A DNA stretch of 64,000 bases from Natronosalvus amylolyticus (GTDB lineage Archaea > Halobacteriota > Halobacteria > Halobacteriales > Natrialbaceae), in the NCBI RefSeq assembly GCF_024298845.1, contig NZ_CP101156.1:248001-312000 (forward strand), written 5' to 3'. Below, one piece after another: positions 43,151 through 52,917 of this stretch. Position 1 is the first letter of the stretch. Every line of letters begins with the position of its first letter. A model generated the notes under the pieces. The model made no database searches, was not told where the DNA came from, and saw only the letters and a program-made list of their open reading frames with translations. The position numbers were made by a program, and so were the translations under genes.

Positions 43151-43813
43151 TCAGTGACTGTCGGTTTCGTCGTTCCCGAAAGAGGCTTTCCGAGCATCCA
43201 ATGCGAGGAGCACAATCCAGCCACCGAAGGCGATAGCCGCAATCGTTTCTGGAATCGCAAACCAGTGCCAGGGATCGGTCGCCCCTGCCCGCCACAGAAG
43301 CCAACCGAGCCAGCCCACTGTTTGGCAGATACCGAACCAGAACGATGCCAGTGACAGCCGCGTTTCACCCTCGAGGGCCTGGCCGGTTCCGATCACCCAC
43401 TGGGCAATCGGTGCCAGGACGAAAAACGTCAGTGCCGAGGGGCCGTGCATGTCGGTCGCCAGGTAGTAGTCCGTGTGTCCCAGGAAAAAGAGGCCGACGC
43501 CGATTAGCCCACCCACAGCGAGGGTAGCGATGGCGATGCCGACGCGCTCGAGGCCGTTACGAGCGGTGGTCCACAGGTACCAGAGGAACGGCAGTCCACA
43601 GAGACCGCCGACGATCAGCCCGCCGTTGAACAGCCAGAAGGTGGTTGCTGTGGTCCGCCCCATGTCCGACAGTGCTCTAGTTTGCCAGGTAAAGGTCTCC
43701 GGGGCTGCCAGAACAGTCGCGAGCAGCATCGCTCCGACAGCAATTGACGGACCCACCAGCCCAGCGCGGATAGCGAGTCGTTCGGGATCGATGTCGTGGT
43801 TGAGTGACCTCAC
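43151..43813 (-). CDS. DUF998 membrane protein
   Basis: A 220-residue membrane protein with six predicted spans. The pattern TRALSDMGRTTATTFWLFNGG near residue 45 is the DUF998 signature, followed by HTDYYLATDMHGPSALTFFV near 112. The function is unknown. A GTG start overlaps the stop codon of the upstream lipoprotein gene by 4 bp, so the two are translationally coupled. Confidence 0.78.
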   Translation of the reverse strand: MRSLNHDIDPERLAIRAGLVGPSIAVGAMLLATVLAAPETFTWQTRALSDMGRTTATTFWLFNGGLIVGGLCGLPFLWYLWTTARNGLERVGIAIATLAVGGLIGVGLFFLGHTDYYLATDMHGPSALTFFVLAPIAQWVIGTGQALEGETRLSLASFWFGICQTVGWLGWLLWRAGATDPWHWFAIPETIAAIAFGGWIVLLALDARKASFGNDETDSH

Positions 43814-45231
43814 GGAGCGACCACCTCTTGTTCGGACCCACCGAACTGGGAGGGGCCAGATATTGTTGACTCGGGCATTGTTGACTCGGCCATCGATTCT
43901 ACCGTCTCGGAGTCGGTGTCGGCACCCTCGAGCGTGACCGAAACCCCTGCCTCGTCGGTCACTGTGCTTGCCTCGAGGTCAACGAACGATTCGTTTCCAG
44001 CGAACAACACGACCGTTCGATCATCGGGACGGTCAATGGCGAACGCATATTCGTCGGTGAGCCAGGTTGCGTTCCGACGGTCACTCACCGTACTGTTTTC
44101 GAACGCGCCGACCGGCTCACCGTCGATGACAGCCGTTTCCGATCGGTTCTCGAGGTACTTGACCGTGGCCGATTCGAACGTCGTTGCGTTGGCTTCGTCA
44201 GCGAACGTGATCGCCCAGGTGTACCCGTCCGTCCCGGAAGCCCCAGGTGTCGCCACGGGAACCAGCTGGTCGTACTGCCAACCGGCGGCAGCGTCAGCGC
44301 TCGTGGCCGTCGAGAGCTCGGTCTCGAGGACAGTCCGAAGGACGAACTCGCCCATCACGTCGGTCACGCCATGGTCGGCCTGCCAGGTCGTATTCGTCGT
44401 CTCGATATCGAGGTCGAAGGTGGGGAGTGGATCACCCGAGTGGCTCGCGTTCCCAGTCCCTCCGCTGAGCACCCTTGCCATCGTCACCGGTGGCTCGTCG
44501 TACACGGACCAGTGGGTGGCAGGGGAATCAACGGCTGCATCGACGTACCGATCGCCGTGATAGTACGGTCCCCAGGCGAGTTTCGTCCCAGGGCTGGCGT
44601 TGGGATACAACTCCGAGAGAACTTCCCGCTCCGAAGCGACCGGCTGGTCGTAGCGCTCTGTGTAGGCACTCGAGACGTAGACGGCACCGCCCTCGAGGAG
44701 ACTCGTGAGCGCTAGCGTGCCATCGGTGGTCCCGGCGTGGCCGGGTGGCATCGACTCGAGAATACGCTGTGGCGCGTGCTGTTGATACTGTGCCGTGTGG
44801 ACGAACTCGTGGACGAGCACTTGCTCGATTTCCGGGGCAGTAGCGTTTTCACCCGGCAGTATGTAGACGGCCTGCATCGCGCTCGCGACGCCACCCACCC
44901 GCAACTGACCGTCGACGTCGTCGGGATCGAAAGCGCCGACTCCCATGACGGTATAGAAACTCGAGGATTCCTGGCCTATCGGCCCGTTGGTCCGGAACGG
45001 CTCCTCGACGTAGACGGTCGGCGGGTAGATTTCTACCTCGAGCAAGGTTTCGACGCGCTCGAGCGTTCGGTTTGCGTCCACCGGTAGCTCACCCTCGACG
45101 GTAAGCGTCGGGTCCTCGTACTCACCACCACCGTCATCGTTCCCCGTGTCCTGTAAATCTGCGACGGGGGCTGCACAACCCGCCAGCACCACGACGAGCG
45201 CGACAGCCACCACCCGCACCGACCCGTTCAT
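43810..45231 (-). CDS. Hvo_1808-like surface lipoprotein with HExxH motif
   Basis: A 473-residue exported protein. The signal MNGSVRVVAVALVVVLAGC ends in a lipobox, so it is probably lipid-anchored (Sec type, no twin arginine). HEFVHTAQYQQHAP near residue 150 is a HExxH zinc-metallopeptidase signature, and LLEGGAVYVS follows about 40 residues later as a possible third ligand. The pattern fits the haloarchaeal Hvo_1808 surface-protein family. Protease activity is not shown. The ATG at 45231 starts the signal. Confidence 0.76.
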   Translation of the reverse strand: MNGSVRVVAVALVVVLAGCAAPVADLQDTGNDDGGGEYEDPTLTVEGELPVDANRTLERVETLLEVEIYPPTVYVEEPFRTNGPIGQESSSFYTVMGVGAFDPDDVDGQLRVGGVASAMQAVYILPGENATAPEIEQVLVHEFVHTAQYQQHAPQRILESMPPGHAGTTDGTLALTSLLEGGAVYVSSAYTERYDQPVASEREVLSELYPNASPGTKLAWGPYYHGDRYVDAAVDSPATHWSVYDEPPVTMARVLSGGTGNASHSGDPLPTFDLDIETTNTTWQADHGVTDVMGEFVLRTVLETELSTATSADAAAGWQYDQLVPVATPGASGTDGYTWAITFADEANATTFESATVKYLENRSETAVIDGEPVGAFENSTVSDRRNATWLTDEYAFAIDRPDDRTVVLFAGNESFVDLEASTVTDEAGVSVTLEGADTDSETVESMAESTMPESTISGPSQFGGSEQEVVAP

Positions 45232-45308
45232 GTATTTGACCTGTAATGGCACCGAGATAAATACACCGACAGGCAAACGGTTTTGCCGCAGGCGCTGGGA
45301 TTGTGAGT

Positions 45309-45659
45309 ATGACCGGAATCGTCTTTTTCGGTACCGAATCGCCCGCTACAGTCGTCGATTTTTACACCGAACGCCTCGGTGCCGAACGCTGGCTCGAACA
45401 ACCCGACTGCACGATCTTACGATACGACAACCTTCTATTCGGGTTCTGCGATCGTGAAGATCCGGACCTCGAGGGAACGATTACGTTCGTGCTCGATTCT
45501 CGAGCGGCCGTCGACGAAGCCTACGTCGAACTCGAGGACGTCGCCCGCGAGAAGCCAGTCCTGAACGAAAAGTACCAAATCTACCAGTTCTTCGGCACCG
45601 ATCCCGAAGGTCGAACCATCGAAGTACAGGCGTTTCTTCACGAAACGGATTCGATCTGA
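45309..45659 (+). CDS. VOC (glyoxalase/dioxygenase) family protein
   Basis: A 116-residue single vicinal-oxygen-chelate domain: MTGIVFFGTESPATVVDFYT, LRYDNLLFGFCDRED and FGTDPEGRTIEVQAFLHE. The last has the metal-ligand glutamate position. Substrate unknown. ATG at 45309 was chosen over GTG at 45303. The single domain presumably dimerises to form metal sites. Confidence 0.8.
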   Translation: MTGIVFFGTESPATVVDFYTERLGAERWLEQPDCTILRYDNLLFGFCDREDPDLEGTITFVLDSRAAVDEAYVELEDVAREKPVLNEKYQIYQFFGTDPEGRTIEVQAFLHETDSI

Positions 45660-45684
45660 ACCCGGCCGGAGGGTGAAACTGCCG

Positions 45685-46158
45685 TTACAACTCGACGCCG
45701 CTTGGAATCAGGCTGTGGTGGCGAAGCAGGTCGCCGTCTTCGTCGTAGACGAGGAACGTCCGTTTGTCGAACTCGACGAACGTTTCGCCGTCGACCGCAA
45801 TTGAGACGTGATATTCGCCATCAGTGTCCGTATTCCCCTTCCCGTAGCCTCGAGCGGCGCGAATAAACCGAAGGACGTCAGTTGCAGTTTCGTTCAACTC
45901 GAGAATAAAATCACCCGTCATTCGGTTCGTGACGCTGATGACGCCGGTCGTCTCATCGTCACCGATCGGGCCTTGCAATCGGAGGGCAACGTCGGTTTCT
46001 GCTGCCTCGAGGGTGTCTCCATCGGGACCTGTGAGGCGCTCTCGAAGGAGCGACTCGGGTCCGGTGAAATCGATCGCTACCGACGGACGGTGTGGTTCGT
46101 CGTCGGTTTCGATCCAGTCGATGTTGCTGACGTCTAGCGTGAAGTACTCGCGCCTCAT
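45685..46158 (-). CDS. DUF5793 family protein
   Basis: A 157-residue acidic protein: MRREYFTLDVSNIDWIETDD at the start, ALRLQGPIGDDETTGVISVT in the middle, RFIRAARGYGK near residue 103, and a conserved end TFLVYDEDGDLLRHHSLIPS. It matches the haloarchaeal DUF5793 pattern; function unknown. The ATG at 46158 begins the conserved sequence. Confidence 0.75.
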   Translation of the reverse strand: MRREYFTLDVSNIDWIETDDEPHRPSVAIDFTGPESLLRERLTGPDGDTLEAAETDVALRLQGPIGDDETTGVISVTNRMTGDFILELNETATDVLRFIRAARGYGKGNTDTDGEYHVSIAVDGETFVEFDKRTFLVYDEDGDLLRHHSLIPSGVEL

Positions 46159-46293
46159 TACGCACTTGTCGGTTAGCACTCACGCGGTATGAACGTAACG
46201 CCCACGCAATACGATTCCACGAAACCGTCGCCGGTTGGGTGGGCCATCCAATTTAAGAGCCTTCGGTACCCACGTTTCAGGGAATACGAGTGT

Positions 46294-48423
46294 ATGGATT
46301 CTCATCGTGACGACCATCGGGAGGGAAGCCAGGGTGGTGACACTGACGAGACCACAGACGAACGTAAAACGTCACGTCGTGAGGATTCTGACACACCTGG
46401 TACTGATTCACCGACGGCAGGAAGTGACACGCCCACGCCAGGAGCGGATTCGGCTGCAACAGCGACTGACGACTCGGCGGCAGGGACTACCGCACCGCTC
46501 GAGGAAGGGTCGGACGCTGAAAATCCGCCCCTCGAGTCGACGTTCGACCGAATACGGCGAACGCTCCTGCGTGCCGTCGAGATGTTGCAAGGGTCGCGGA
46601 TCGACGTCAGTGCCTACGATCCGGAGGCACACGGCCCGCTCGTCGATGCGGCACCTCCTATCACTGACGATGACGGCACGGGAGACACGGGCCCCGGAAC
46701 TGACGCGGAATCCCATATCGAGGAAATCGAACGCTACTGGGTCAACGCCCCGTTTTCATACGTAATCATCCAGTACGATTCACGACGGAGCCAACACCGA
46801 TACCGAACCGTCGAACCCCAACTCGACGAGGACGAACGCCTCCTTCTCGAGACGTTGCTCGAGGACGTCAGGGACCCGCTGCTGTATCGAGACAGTGAGA
46901 CTGAAGACGTCGAAACGGTGCTCCTGGAAACGATTCACGAGTATCTCGAACGCTACGGCGCAGAGATCGATATGCGATCTTTTTATCGGATCTTCTACTA
47001 CATTTTTCGGGATTTTCGTGGTTATGGGCGACTCGACCCGATTATGCACGACCCACACGTCGAGGACATCTCCTGTGATGGCTACGACCTCCCCATCTTC
47101 GTCTACCACGACCAGTTTACCGACGTGAAGACGGACGTCTCGTTCGAAGCCGACGACCTCGATCGGTTCGTCATTCGACTGGCACAACACTCCGGTCGGC
47201 ACATCTCCGTCGGCGACCCGATGGTCGAAACGACGCTACCGGATGGCTCCCGTGCTGAGTTAGCGCTCGGTGAGGAGGTCACGCCTCGAGGGTCCGCGTT
47301 TACGATTCGGAAATATGCCGACGAGCCGTTGACGCCCGTCGACCTGATCGAGTACGGCACCTTTAGTATCGAACAGATGGCGTACCTGTGGCTCGCTATC
47401 GAACACAACAAGAGCCTCATTTTCGCCGGCGGGACTGCGTCCGGAAAAACGACGAGTATGAACGCGATATCCATGTTCGTCCCACCCCGGTCGAAGGTGC
47501 TGACAATCGAGGACACACGCGAACTCCAGTTGTACCACGACAACTGGCTCTCTTCGGTGACGCGAGAACGACTCCACGAAGGCAAAAACGTCTCGATGTA
47601 CGACCTGTTGCGGTCGGCTCTGCGTCACCGTCCCGAGTACATCGTCGTCGGAGAGGTCCGTGGCAACGAAGCGATCACGCTCTTCCAGGCGATGAATACC
47701 GGTCACACGACCTACTCCACCATGCACGCCGATTCCGTCCAGACCGTTATCAACCGACTCGAGAACGAACCGATCAACGTCCCTCGAGCGATGGTCCAGA
47801 GCCTGGACATCCTCTCGGTCCAGATGCTGACCAGAATCGATGGCGAACGCGTCAGGCGGAACAAAGTGCTGGCCGAAATCGAAGGGGTCGACCAGCGAAC
47901 GGGCGAACTCGATTATTCGACGGCCTACCGCTGGCACGGGGAGTCAGATACGTACCGTCACGAGAACAGTCGCGTCCTCGAAGAAATACGAACTAATCAG
48001 GGCTGGAGTCAACGTGACCTCCTGATCGAGCGTCGAAACCGGGAAGCGTTCCTCGAGTACGCCCTCGAAAACGGCGTCTCCGATTATCGGCGATTTACCG
48101 CACTGGTCAACGAATACTACGCCAACAAAGAACGGGTGATGGCAATCGTCGAAAAAGCGTCAGATGAGGACTCGAGAGGGAGAGACATCGACGATGCCGG
48201 AACCGAGGCAACTCGTCCAACCGAATCCAAACCGGACGAGAGATACCAAACCGAAAACCGGACCGAGGACTCTCGAAGCGAGGTCCAGACCGACCAATCG
48301 CAACCTGAGGACCGACCGGATACGGAAGAAGACTCGGCCACGGAGCCTGCTGACTCGAGGGACGGGGCTGAACGTATAGATGACGATGAAAGCGGAGAGT
48401 TACCGGTTGGGACCGACCAATGA
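46294..48423 (+). CDS. Type IV pilus/secretion ATPase (PilB/VirB11/GspE type)
   Basis: A 709-residue assembly ATPase. The first 75 residues are a disordered acidic Thr/Ser-rich head. The ATPase core has Walker A FAGGTASGKTTSMNAIS near residue 378, Asp box VLTIEDTREL near 404, Walker B VVGEVRGNEA near 450 and His box HTTYSTMHADS near 470. The last 75 residues are acidic and repetitive. This is an archaeal T4P ATPase; the PilC-like partner is encoded 58 bp downstream. No prepilin is adjacent, so its substrates are elsewhere. Confidence 0.9.
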   Translation: MDSHRDDHREGSQGGDTDETTDERKTSRREDSDTPGTDSPTAGSDTPTPGADSAATATDDSAAGTTAPLEEGSDAENPPLESTFDRIRRTLLRAVEMLQGSRIDVSAYDPEAHGPLVDAAPPITDDDGTGDTGPGTDAESHIEEIERYWVNAPFSYVIIQYDSRRSQHRYRTVEPQLDEDERLLLETLLEDVRDPLLYRDSETEDVETVLLETIHEYLERYGAEIDMRSFYRIFYYIFRDFRGYGRLDPIMHDPHVEDISCDGYDLPIFVYHDQFTDVKTDVSFEADDLDRFVIRLAQHSGRHISVGDPMVETTLPDGSRAELALGEEVTPRGSAFTIRKYADEPLTPVDLIEYGTFSIEQMAYLWLAIEHNKSLIFAGGTASGKTTSMNAISMFVPPRSKVLTIEDTRELQLYHDNWLSSVTRERLHEGKNVSMYDLLRSALRHRPEYIVVGEVRGNEAITLFQAMNTGHTTYSTMHADSVQTVINRLENEPINVPRAMVQSLDILSVQMLTRIDGERVRRNKVLAEIEGVDQRTGELDYSTAYRWHGESDTYRHENSRVLEEIRTNQGWSQRDLLIERRNREAFLEYALENGVSDYRRFTALVNEYYANKERVMAIVEKASDEDSRGRDIDDAGTEATRPTESKPDERYQTENRTEDSRSEVQTDQSQPEDRPDTEEDSATEPADSRDGAERIDDDESGELPVGTDQ

Positions 48424-48481
48424 ATTGCGAGGCCGCGAGAATCGGGTGGCAGACGAGACCCAGGGGTAACGTGGAGGGGCT

Positions 48482-50566
48482 ATGACGCTCGCCAACTTCC
48501 TCCCGCTGATCGTCATCGTCGTTCTCTGTGCGCCCGTTGCTCTCGCACGGGTGGTTCCGGGGATAGATACGGTTCTGGCTCGAGGAGCCGTAATGATATT
48601 TGGTTCGTACGTCGATGAGTTCCGGAGCGAACACCCCGGTCGCCAGAAAGCTCTTCGTTCGGCACACTTCGGGACGACCTATCGCGAATACGGCTCGAAA
48701 TCGTTCCTGTATGCGGCCCTGTTCGCCATCGTCGGAAGCATACTCGGAATCTACGTCATCTGGGGGCTCTTGCTCGTACTCTCTATCGAACCAAACGTTA
48801 TGCGCGAGCAACTGCCGAGTGCACTCGGGTTCCTGGCTAACCTCGGCGGGGTGCCATCGCTGTCACCGCTCGAACTGTTCGGGCTGTTGTTGCTCTCCTG
48901 TCTGACCCTCGGAGCGCTCGCCGGTGGTGGCACATACTGGCTCCGCTGGTGGTACCCGACGTACGTGGCCGACAACCGGGCACGCCGCATCGAAGCCGCG
49001 CTCCCCTCGACAGTCTCGTTCATTTACGCACTCTCGAGAAGCGGAATGGCCTTTCCGAAAATCATCCGTATCGTCGCGGCAAACGAGGACACTTACGGTG
49101 ACGCCGCCGGTGAGTTCGACGTCGCAGTGCGAAACATGGACACTTTTGGGATGGACGTCATCTCAGCCCTCCAGGAGATGGGCCGACGGTCTCCCAGCCC
49201 GCAGTTTCGCGAATTCACGGAGAACCTGGTGAGCGTCTTACAGAGCGGACAGGGGCTCTCGCCGTTTCTCGAGCGCCAGTACCACGAGTATCAAGAAGAG
49301 AGCGAATCACAACAGGAGCGAATGCTCGATTTGCTGGGGACGCTTGCGGAGGCGTACGTCACCGTTCTCGTTGCCGGGCCGCTCTTTCTCATCACCATTC
49401 TGTTCGTCATCGGTATCTCCGTCGGTGACACGCTCGAGCCGCTGCAGGTGTTGATCTACGTGATCTTGCCGTTTGGCAACCTCGCATTCATGGTCTATCT
49501 CAGTATGGTCACCGACTCGATCAACCCCGGCCGACCGACTGACGAGGCCATCGATCCCCGAAACACGAACTCGATCGCACTGCAGGCCGTTCGAACTGAT
49601 GGCGGACACGCCGACGATATCGCGTCGGCCAATGCCGAGCGGGTACAGCTCTACCGTCGCTTTCGGTCGATTCGAAAGCGGCTTGGCGCTCCACTCGAGA
49701 CGCTGACAGAACGACCCGAATTAACGTTTCTCGTGACCGTCCCACTCGCGGCCATCGTCATCCTCTCGAGTGCGCAGAGCGCGCAAGCTATTGGTGACCT
49801 GACGGTCACTGCGATCGACGACGTCCTCGTTCTTGCGTTTCTCTTTGCCGGGGTCGTATTTGCGCTCTTTTATGAAATCCATCGTCGGCGACTGAACGCC
49901 ATCGAGGCCGCAATTCCCGATCTGCTCGACAGGCTCGCAAGCCTCAACGAAGCCGGCATGCCGCTTTTGAGTGCTATCGGCCGGCTTCGACGGTCCGATC
50001 TCGGCGGACTCGACACCGAACTCGACCGAATCTGGGGTGACGTCCAGTGGGGTGCCGACCTCGAGACCGCACTCCGTCGGTTCGGTGCCCGCGTTCGTAC
50101 GCGAGCGACCTCCCGAGTCGTGACGCTGCTCACCGAGGCGATGAACGCCAGTGGCGACCTCTCGACGGTGCTTCGGATTACCTCACGCCAGGCGGCAGCC
50201 GATAGACGGCTCAAGCGTGAACGTCGACAGGCCATGCTCGAGTACATGGTCGTCGTCTACATCTCGTTCCTGGTGTTCCTGTTCATTATCGCCGTGTTGG
50301 CCGGGTACATGCTGCCGAACCTCCAGATTGAAGCGCTGGAAAGCGGCGGGGATGCTGTCGACCCGACACAGGTCGAAGGGCTGGCAGGGCTTGGAGATAT
50401 CGACCCTGATGCGTATCTCACCCTGTTCTATCACGCGACCCTGATACAGGGCGCGCTCTCGGGGCTGATCGCCGGCCAGTTGAGCGCTGGAGACGTGAAA
50501 GCCGGGGCAAAACACGCCGTTGCGATGGTTGCGCTGTCGTTCCTGCTGTTTGCGCTGTTCATCTGA
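48482..50566 (+). CDS. Type II secretion F-family (PilC/TadC-like) membrane protein
   Basis: A 694-residue platform protein with two T2SSF domains (about residues 165-305 and 475-610), each opening with IEAALPSTVSFIYALSRSG or IEAAIPDLLDRLASLNEAG. Several spans surround them, and the C-terminal residues form more membrane helices. It partners the ATPase encoded upstream in assembling pilin-like filaments. The large size and double domain are typical of haloarchaeal members. Confidence 0.9.
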   Translation: MTLANFLPLIVIVVLCAPVALARVVPGIDTVLARGAVMIFGSYVDEFRSEHPGRQKALRSAHFGTTYREYGSKSFLYAALFAIVGSILGIYVIWGLLLVLSIEPNVMREQLPSALGFLANLGGVPSLSPLELFGLLLLSCLTLGALAGGGTYWLRWWYPTYVADNRARRIEAALPSTVSFIYALSRSGMAFPKIIRIVAANEDTYGDAAGEFDVAVRNMDTFGMDVISALQEMGRRSPSPQFREFTENLVSVLQSGQGLSPFLERQYHEYQEESESQQERMLDLLGTLAEAYVTVLVAGPLFLITILFVIGISVGDTLEPLQVLIYVILPFGNLAFMVYLSMVTDSINPGRPTDEAIDPRNTNSIALQAVRTDGGHADDIASANAERVQLYRRFRSIRKRLGAPLETLTERPELTFLVTVPLAAIVILSSAQSAQAIGDLTVTAIDDVLVLAFLFAGVVFALFYEIHRRRLNAIEAAIPDLLDRLASLNEAGMPLLSAIGRLRRSDLGGLDTELDRIWGDVQWGADLETALRRFGARVRTRATSRVVTLLTEAMNASGDLSTVLRITSRQAAADRRLKRERRQAMLEYMVVVYISFLVFLFIIAVLAGYMLPNLQIEALESGGDAVDPTQVEGLAGLGDIDPDAYLTLFYHATLIQGALSGLIAGQLSAGDVKAGAKHAVAMVALSFLLFALFI

Positions 50567-50627
50567 CCGGTGAAACAGGCCTCGACTCGAGTCAATATCG
50601 GTCGACATTTACCTCGAGCGGGCGCAG

Positions 50628-51287
50628 ATGGGGGCGATGGACCGACGGGCAAACGTTCGGGACACCTACGACCGCATTGCGGCCCACTTCGCATCGACCA
50701 GAGAGTACGCCTGGCCGGAAGTCGAGTCGTTCGTCGACAGCTACGGCGACCGCGACATCGATGTCGCGCTCGACCTCGGCTGTGGAAACGCCCGCCACGC
50801 CGAAGTGCTGGCCGAACACGCCACTCGAGTCCTCGGGGTCGACGTGAGTCGGGGTTTACTCGAGACCGCTGCCGACCGGTCTCGAGAGCGAGGGTTTACT
50901 GTCGAGTTGGTGCAAGCGGATGCCAGCACGCTCCCGGTTCGATCGGGGGCCGTGGATATCGCCGTGTACGTCGCGACGCTGCATCATCTGCCAACACGCG
51001 AGCTTCGTCTGGCGAGTCTCGACGCGCTGGCAGATGTCCTGGTCTCGGACGGCGTTGCCCTCGTCAGCGCCTGGAGCACGGCCCACGATGCCTTCGAGGA
51101 AACGACAGGATTCGATACCACTGTCGAGTGGACCCTGCCCGGCGGCGAAACCGTCGACCGCTTCTATCACATTTACGACTCCCAGGAGTTTACCGCGGAC
51201 CTCGAGGCCAGTTCTCTCGAGACGGTCAGTTTCGAACTCTCGAGCGGGAACTGCTATGCGGTCGTCAGACCGAACTCGAGTCGCTGA
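50628..51287 (+). CDS. Class I SAM-dependent methyltransferase (Trm9-like)
   Basis: A 219-residue methyltransferase. Motif I is VALDLGCGNARHAEVLAE near residue 45, the second acidic region GVDVSRGLLETAA near 69, and VELVQADASTLPVRSGAVDI near 91. The pattern VRDTYDRIAAHFASTREYAW at the N-terminus resembles the Trm9/ABH8 tRNA wobble-uridine methyltransferases, so a tRNA substrate is inferred. A second ATG is at 50637. It follows the pilus genes by 61 bp on the same strand. Confidence 0.78.
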   Translation: MGAMDRRANVRDTYDRIAAHFASTREYAWPEVESFVDSYGDRDIDVALDLGCGNARHAEVLAEHATRVLGVDVSRGLLETAADRSRERGFTVELVQADASTLPVRSGAVDIAVYVATLHHLPTRELRLASLDALADVLVSDGVALVSAWSTAHDAFEETTGFDTTVEWTLPGGETVDRFYHIYDSQEFTADLEASSLETVSFELSSGNCYAVVRPNSSR

Positions 51288-51361
51288 TTTTGTCCCAACA
51301 GGGTAGCACCGATCCGGCGGCGATCGATAGCGGTTTGGACTATCAGCAACTCTGTTCGGCT

Positions 51362-51649
51362 ATGGGCGACCTCAACACGATTGCGAAGCGAATTCACAAT
51401 ATTTCACCGAAACCGGTGTTTCTCCGTCTCGAGGACGGCACCGAGGGCGTCTTCCGAATGGACTGGGTCGAGTTCTTTCAACAGGAGTTCAAAGCCGAAG
51501 GCGTTCGCGACGATGACGACGCAACCTATCGGTTCGTCTCGAGTGCGGACAACGAATCGGTGCTGGTCGGTAAACAGGAACCCGACGAAACTGAGTGGAC
51601 GTCACTGGGGGCGATAACTGATCTGGAACCGGTGGAAGACGACGAGTAA
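51362..51649 (+). CDS. Small conserved acidic protein
   Basis: A 95-residue protein, MGDLNTIAKRIHNISPKPVF, then RMDWVEFFQQEFKAEGV and an acidic end. It follows the methyltransferase by 74 bp. I do not recognise the family; haloarchaeal homologues are likely. Alternative in-frame starts exist upstream, but ATG 51362 begins the ordered-looking region. Confidence 0.55.
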   Translation: MGDLNTIAKRIHNISPKPVFLRLEDGTEGVFRMDWVEFFQQEFKAEGVRDDDDATYRFVSSADNESVLVGKQEPDETEWTSLGAITDLEPVEDDE

Positions 51650-51818
51650 CAGTAAGGTGAGGCCACTGGATCGTGATTTCAATCCTCACCCCACACTATT
51701 CTTTTCGTATCATATACTATGCCTGGGATAGTATAGCGACCTTTCACAGCGATCCCAGTACAATCTCTGCATTAACTTGCTATTAACCCGGTAGTGACGT
51801 GTTTCCGGGATACTGCTC

Positions 51819-52700
51819 TCACTCTGCCGGCGGACCATCCCATGCCGTTGCATCGTCGGCCGGTTCGTAGCCGATCACCGCTCGAGCGTGCTCGAGGTCG
51901 AACCAGCTTCGGTCGCTCGCGCTGCGACCGTAGAACACCTCGAACTCGCCAGGAGGTTGCCTGTCCGCTTCGTCGGCCGCGTTGGCTCGCTCGTGGCCAC
52001 GCTCGAGACAGCGACGGACCTGCTGGGCGACGTCCCGACGGGACTGCCACATACACGCCTGGCGGGCAACCTGTCGTTCGTACCCCTCACTCTCCCGTTC
52101 GAACGCGCCGGTTTCGACGCCCCGTTCGGCGTCACCGTAGGGATGGTCGTATTCCGGGCCCCGGACCGAGCAAATCCGCAGCGCGTAGCAGTTGCATCCG
52201 TGTGCGTCGGCTGCCAACTGCGCCATCGCCTCGCCGAAGACTTTGACCACGCCGTAGCGAGAATCCGGCCGCGGCCGCACCGTGTGATCGATCTCGAGGT
52301 CACTGTCCTCGCCGTATATTTCGGGCGCGTTTTGCGCTTCGTACATCCCCACCGCGTGATTCGACGAGGCGTAGACGACGGTGTCGACGCCCTCGTTCGC
52401 GGCTGCCTCGAAAACGTTCGCAATCGCCTGGCAACTCTGGCCGAACCCGGCCGACCACGCCAGCGAGCGGTCGTCGGGCCCGCCGACGAAATCCGGCATC
52501 CCGAGGTGAACCACCGCATCCTGGCCCACCATTGCCGCCCGAACCGTCGCGTAGTCGGTCACGTCTCCGATGGTCGTCTCACAGTCGGGGTCCGAATGCG
52601 GTTCGATATCGAGCCAGGTGAAGTCGTCCCGGTCCGTCTCGAGGTGGTCTCGCAACGCCGTTCCAACCGTCCCGTTCGCACCGGTCACGAGGACGTTCAT
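51819..52700 (-). CDS. NAD-dependent epimerase/dehydratase family (SDR-extended, Azf-like)
   Basis: A 293-residue extended short-chain dehydrogenase. The NAD loop is MNVLVTGANGTVGTALRDHL at the N-terminus. The catalytic region has VVYASSNHAVGMYEA near residue 110 and SRYGVVKVFGE (YxxxK) near 148. The SSNHAVG pattern resembles uronate dehydrogenase and the haloarchaeal NAD-type glucose-6-phosphate dehydrogenase Azf. The exact substrate is uncertain. The end has an extra glutamate/arginine-rich stretch. ATG at 52700. Confidence 0.8.
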   Translation of the reverse strand: MNVLVTGANGTVGTALRDHLETDRDDFTWLDIEPHSDPDCETTIGDVTDYATVRAAMVGQDAVVHLGMPDFVGGPDDRSLAWSAGFGQSCQAIANVFEAAANEGVDTVVYASSNHAVGMYEAQNAPEIYGEDSDLEIDHTVRPRPDSRYGVVKVFGEAMAQLAADAHGCNCYALRICSVRGPEYDHPYGDAERGVETGAFERESEGYERQVARQACMWQSRRDVAQQVRRCLERGHERANAADEADRQPPGEFEVFYGRSASDRSWFDLEHARAVIGYEPADDATAWDGPPAE

Positions 52701-52794
52701 GCTCGAGATGTGGGTTCCCAGGTACAAATAACGAGGTCAGTGACAGGTCGAGGCCTGACTCGAGGGGGAAGTACGACGTTCCTCTCTGGTTCGT

Positions 52795-52917
52795 ACGCGG
52801 TCCGGGATGGTAACCCGAGTGCGAGACGGTCCTCTCACGCCGTTCGGTACCGTCACCCCCGTCGTTCAGATCCCTCTTGTGATAGCTGCTGTTCGCGAGT
52901 TTGCTCACGGTAAAAGT
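52795..52917 (-). repeat. Diverged tRNA-Gly 3'-end repeat, distal copy
   Basis: Read on the plus strand, ACGCGGTCCGGGATGGTAAC and the following CGAGACGGTC match the 3' end of tRNA-Gly and its downstream partner repeat imperfectly. It starts about 121-123 bp before the next copy. The match continues past the tRNA part into a hairpin-forming body. Confidence 0.65.
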
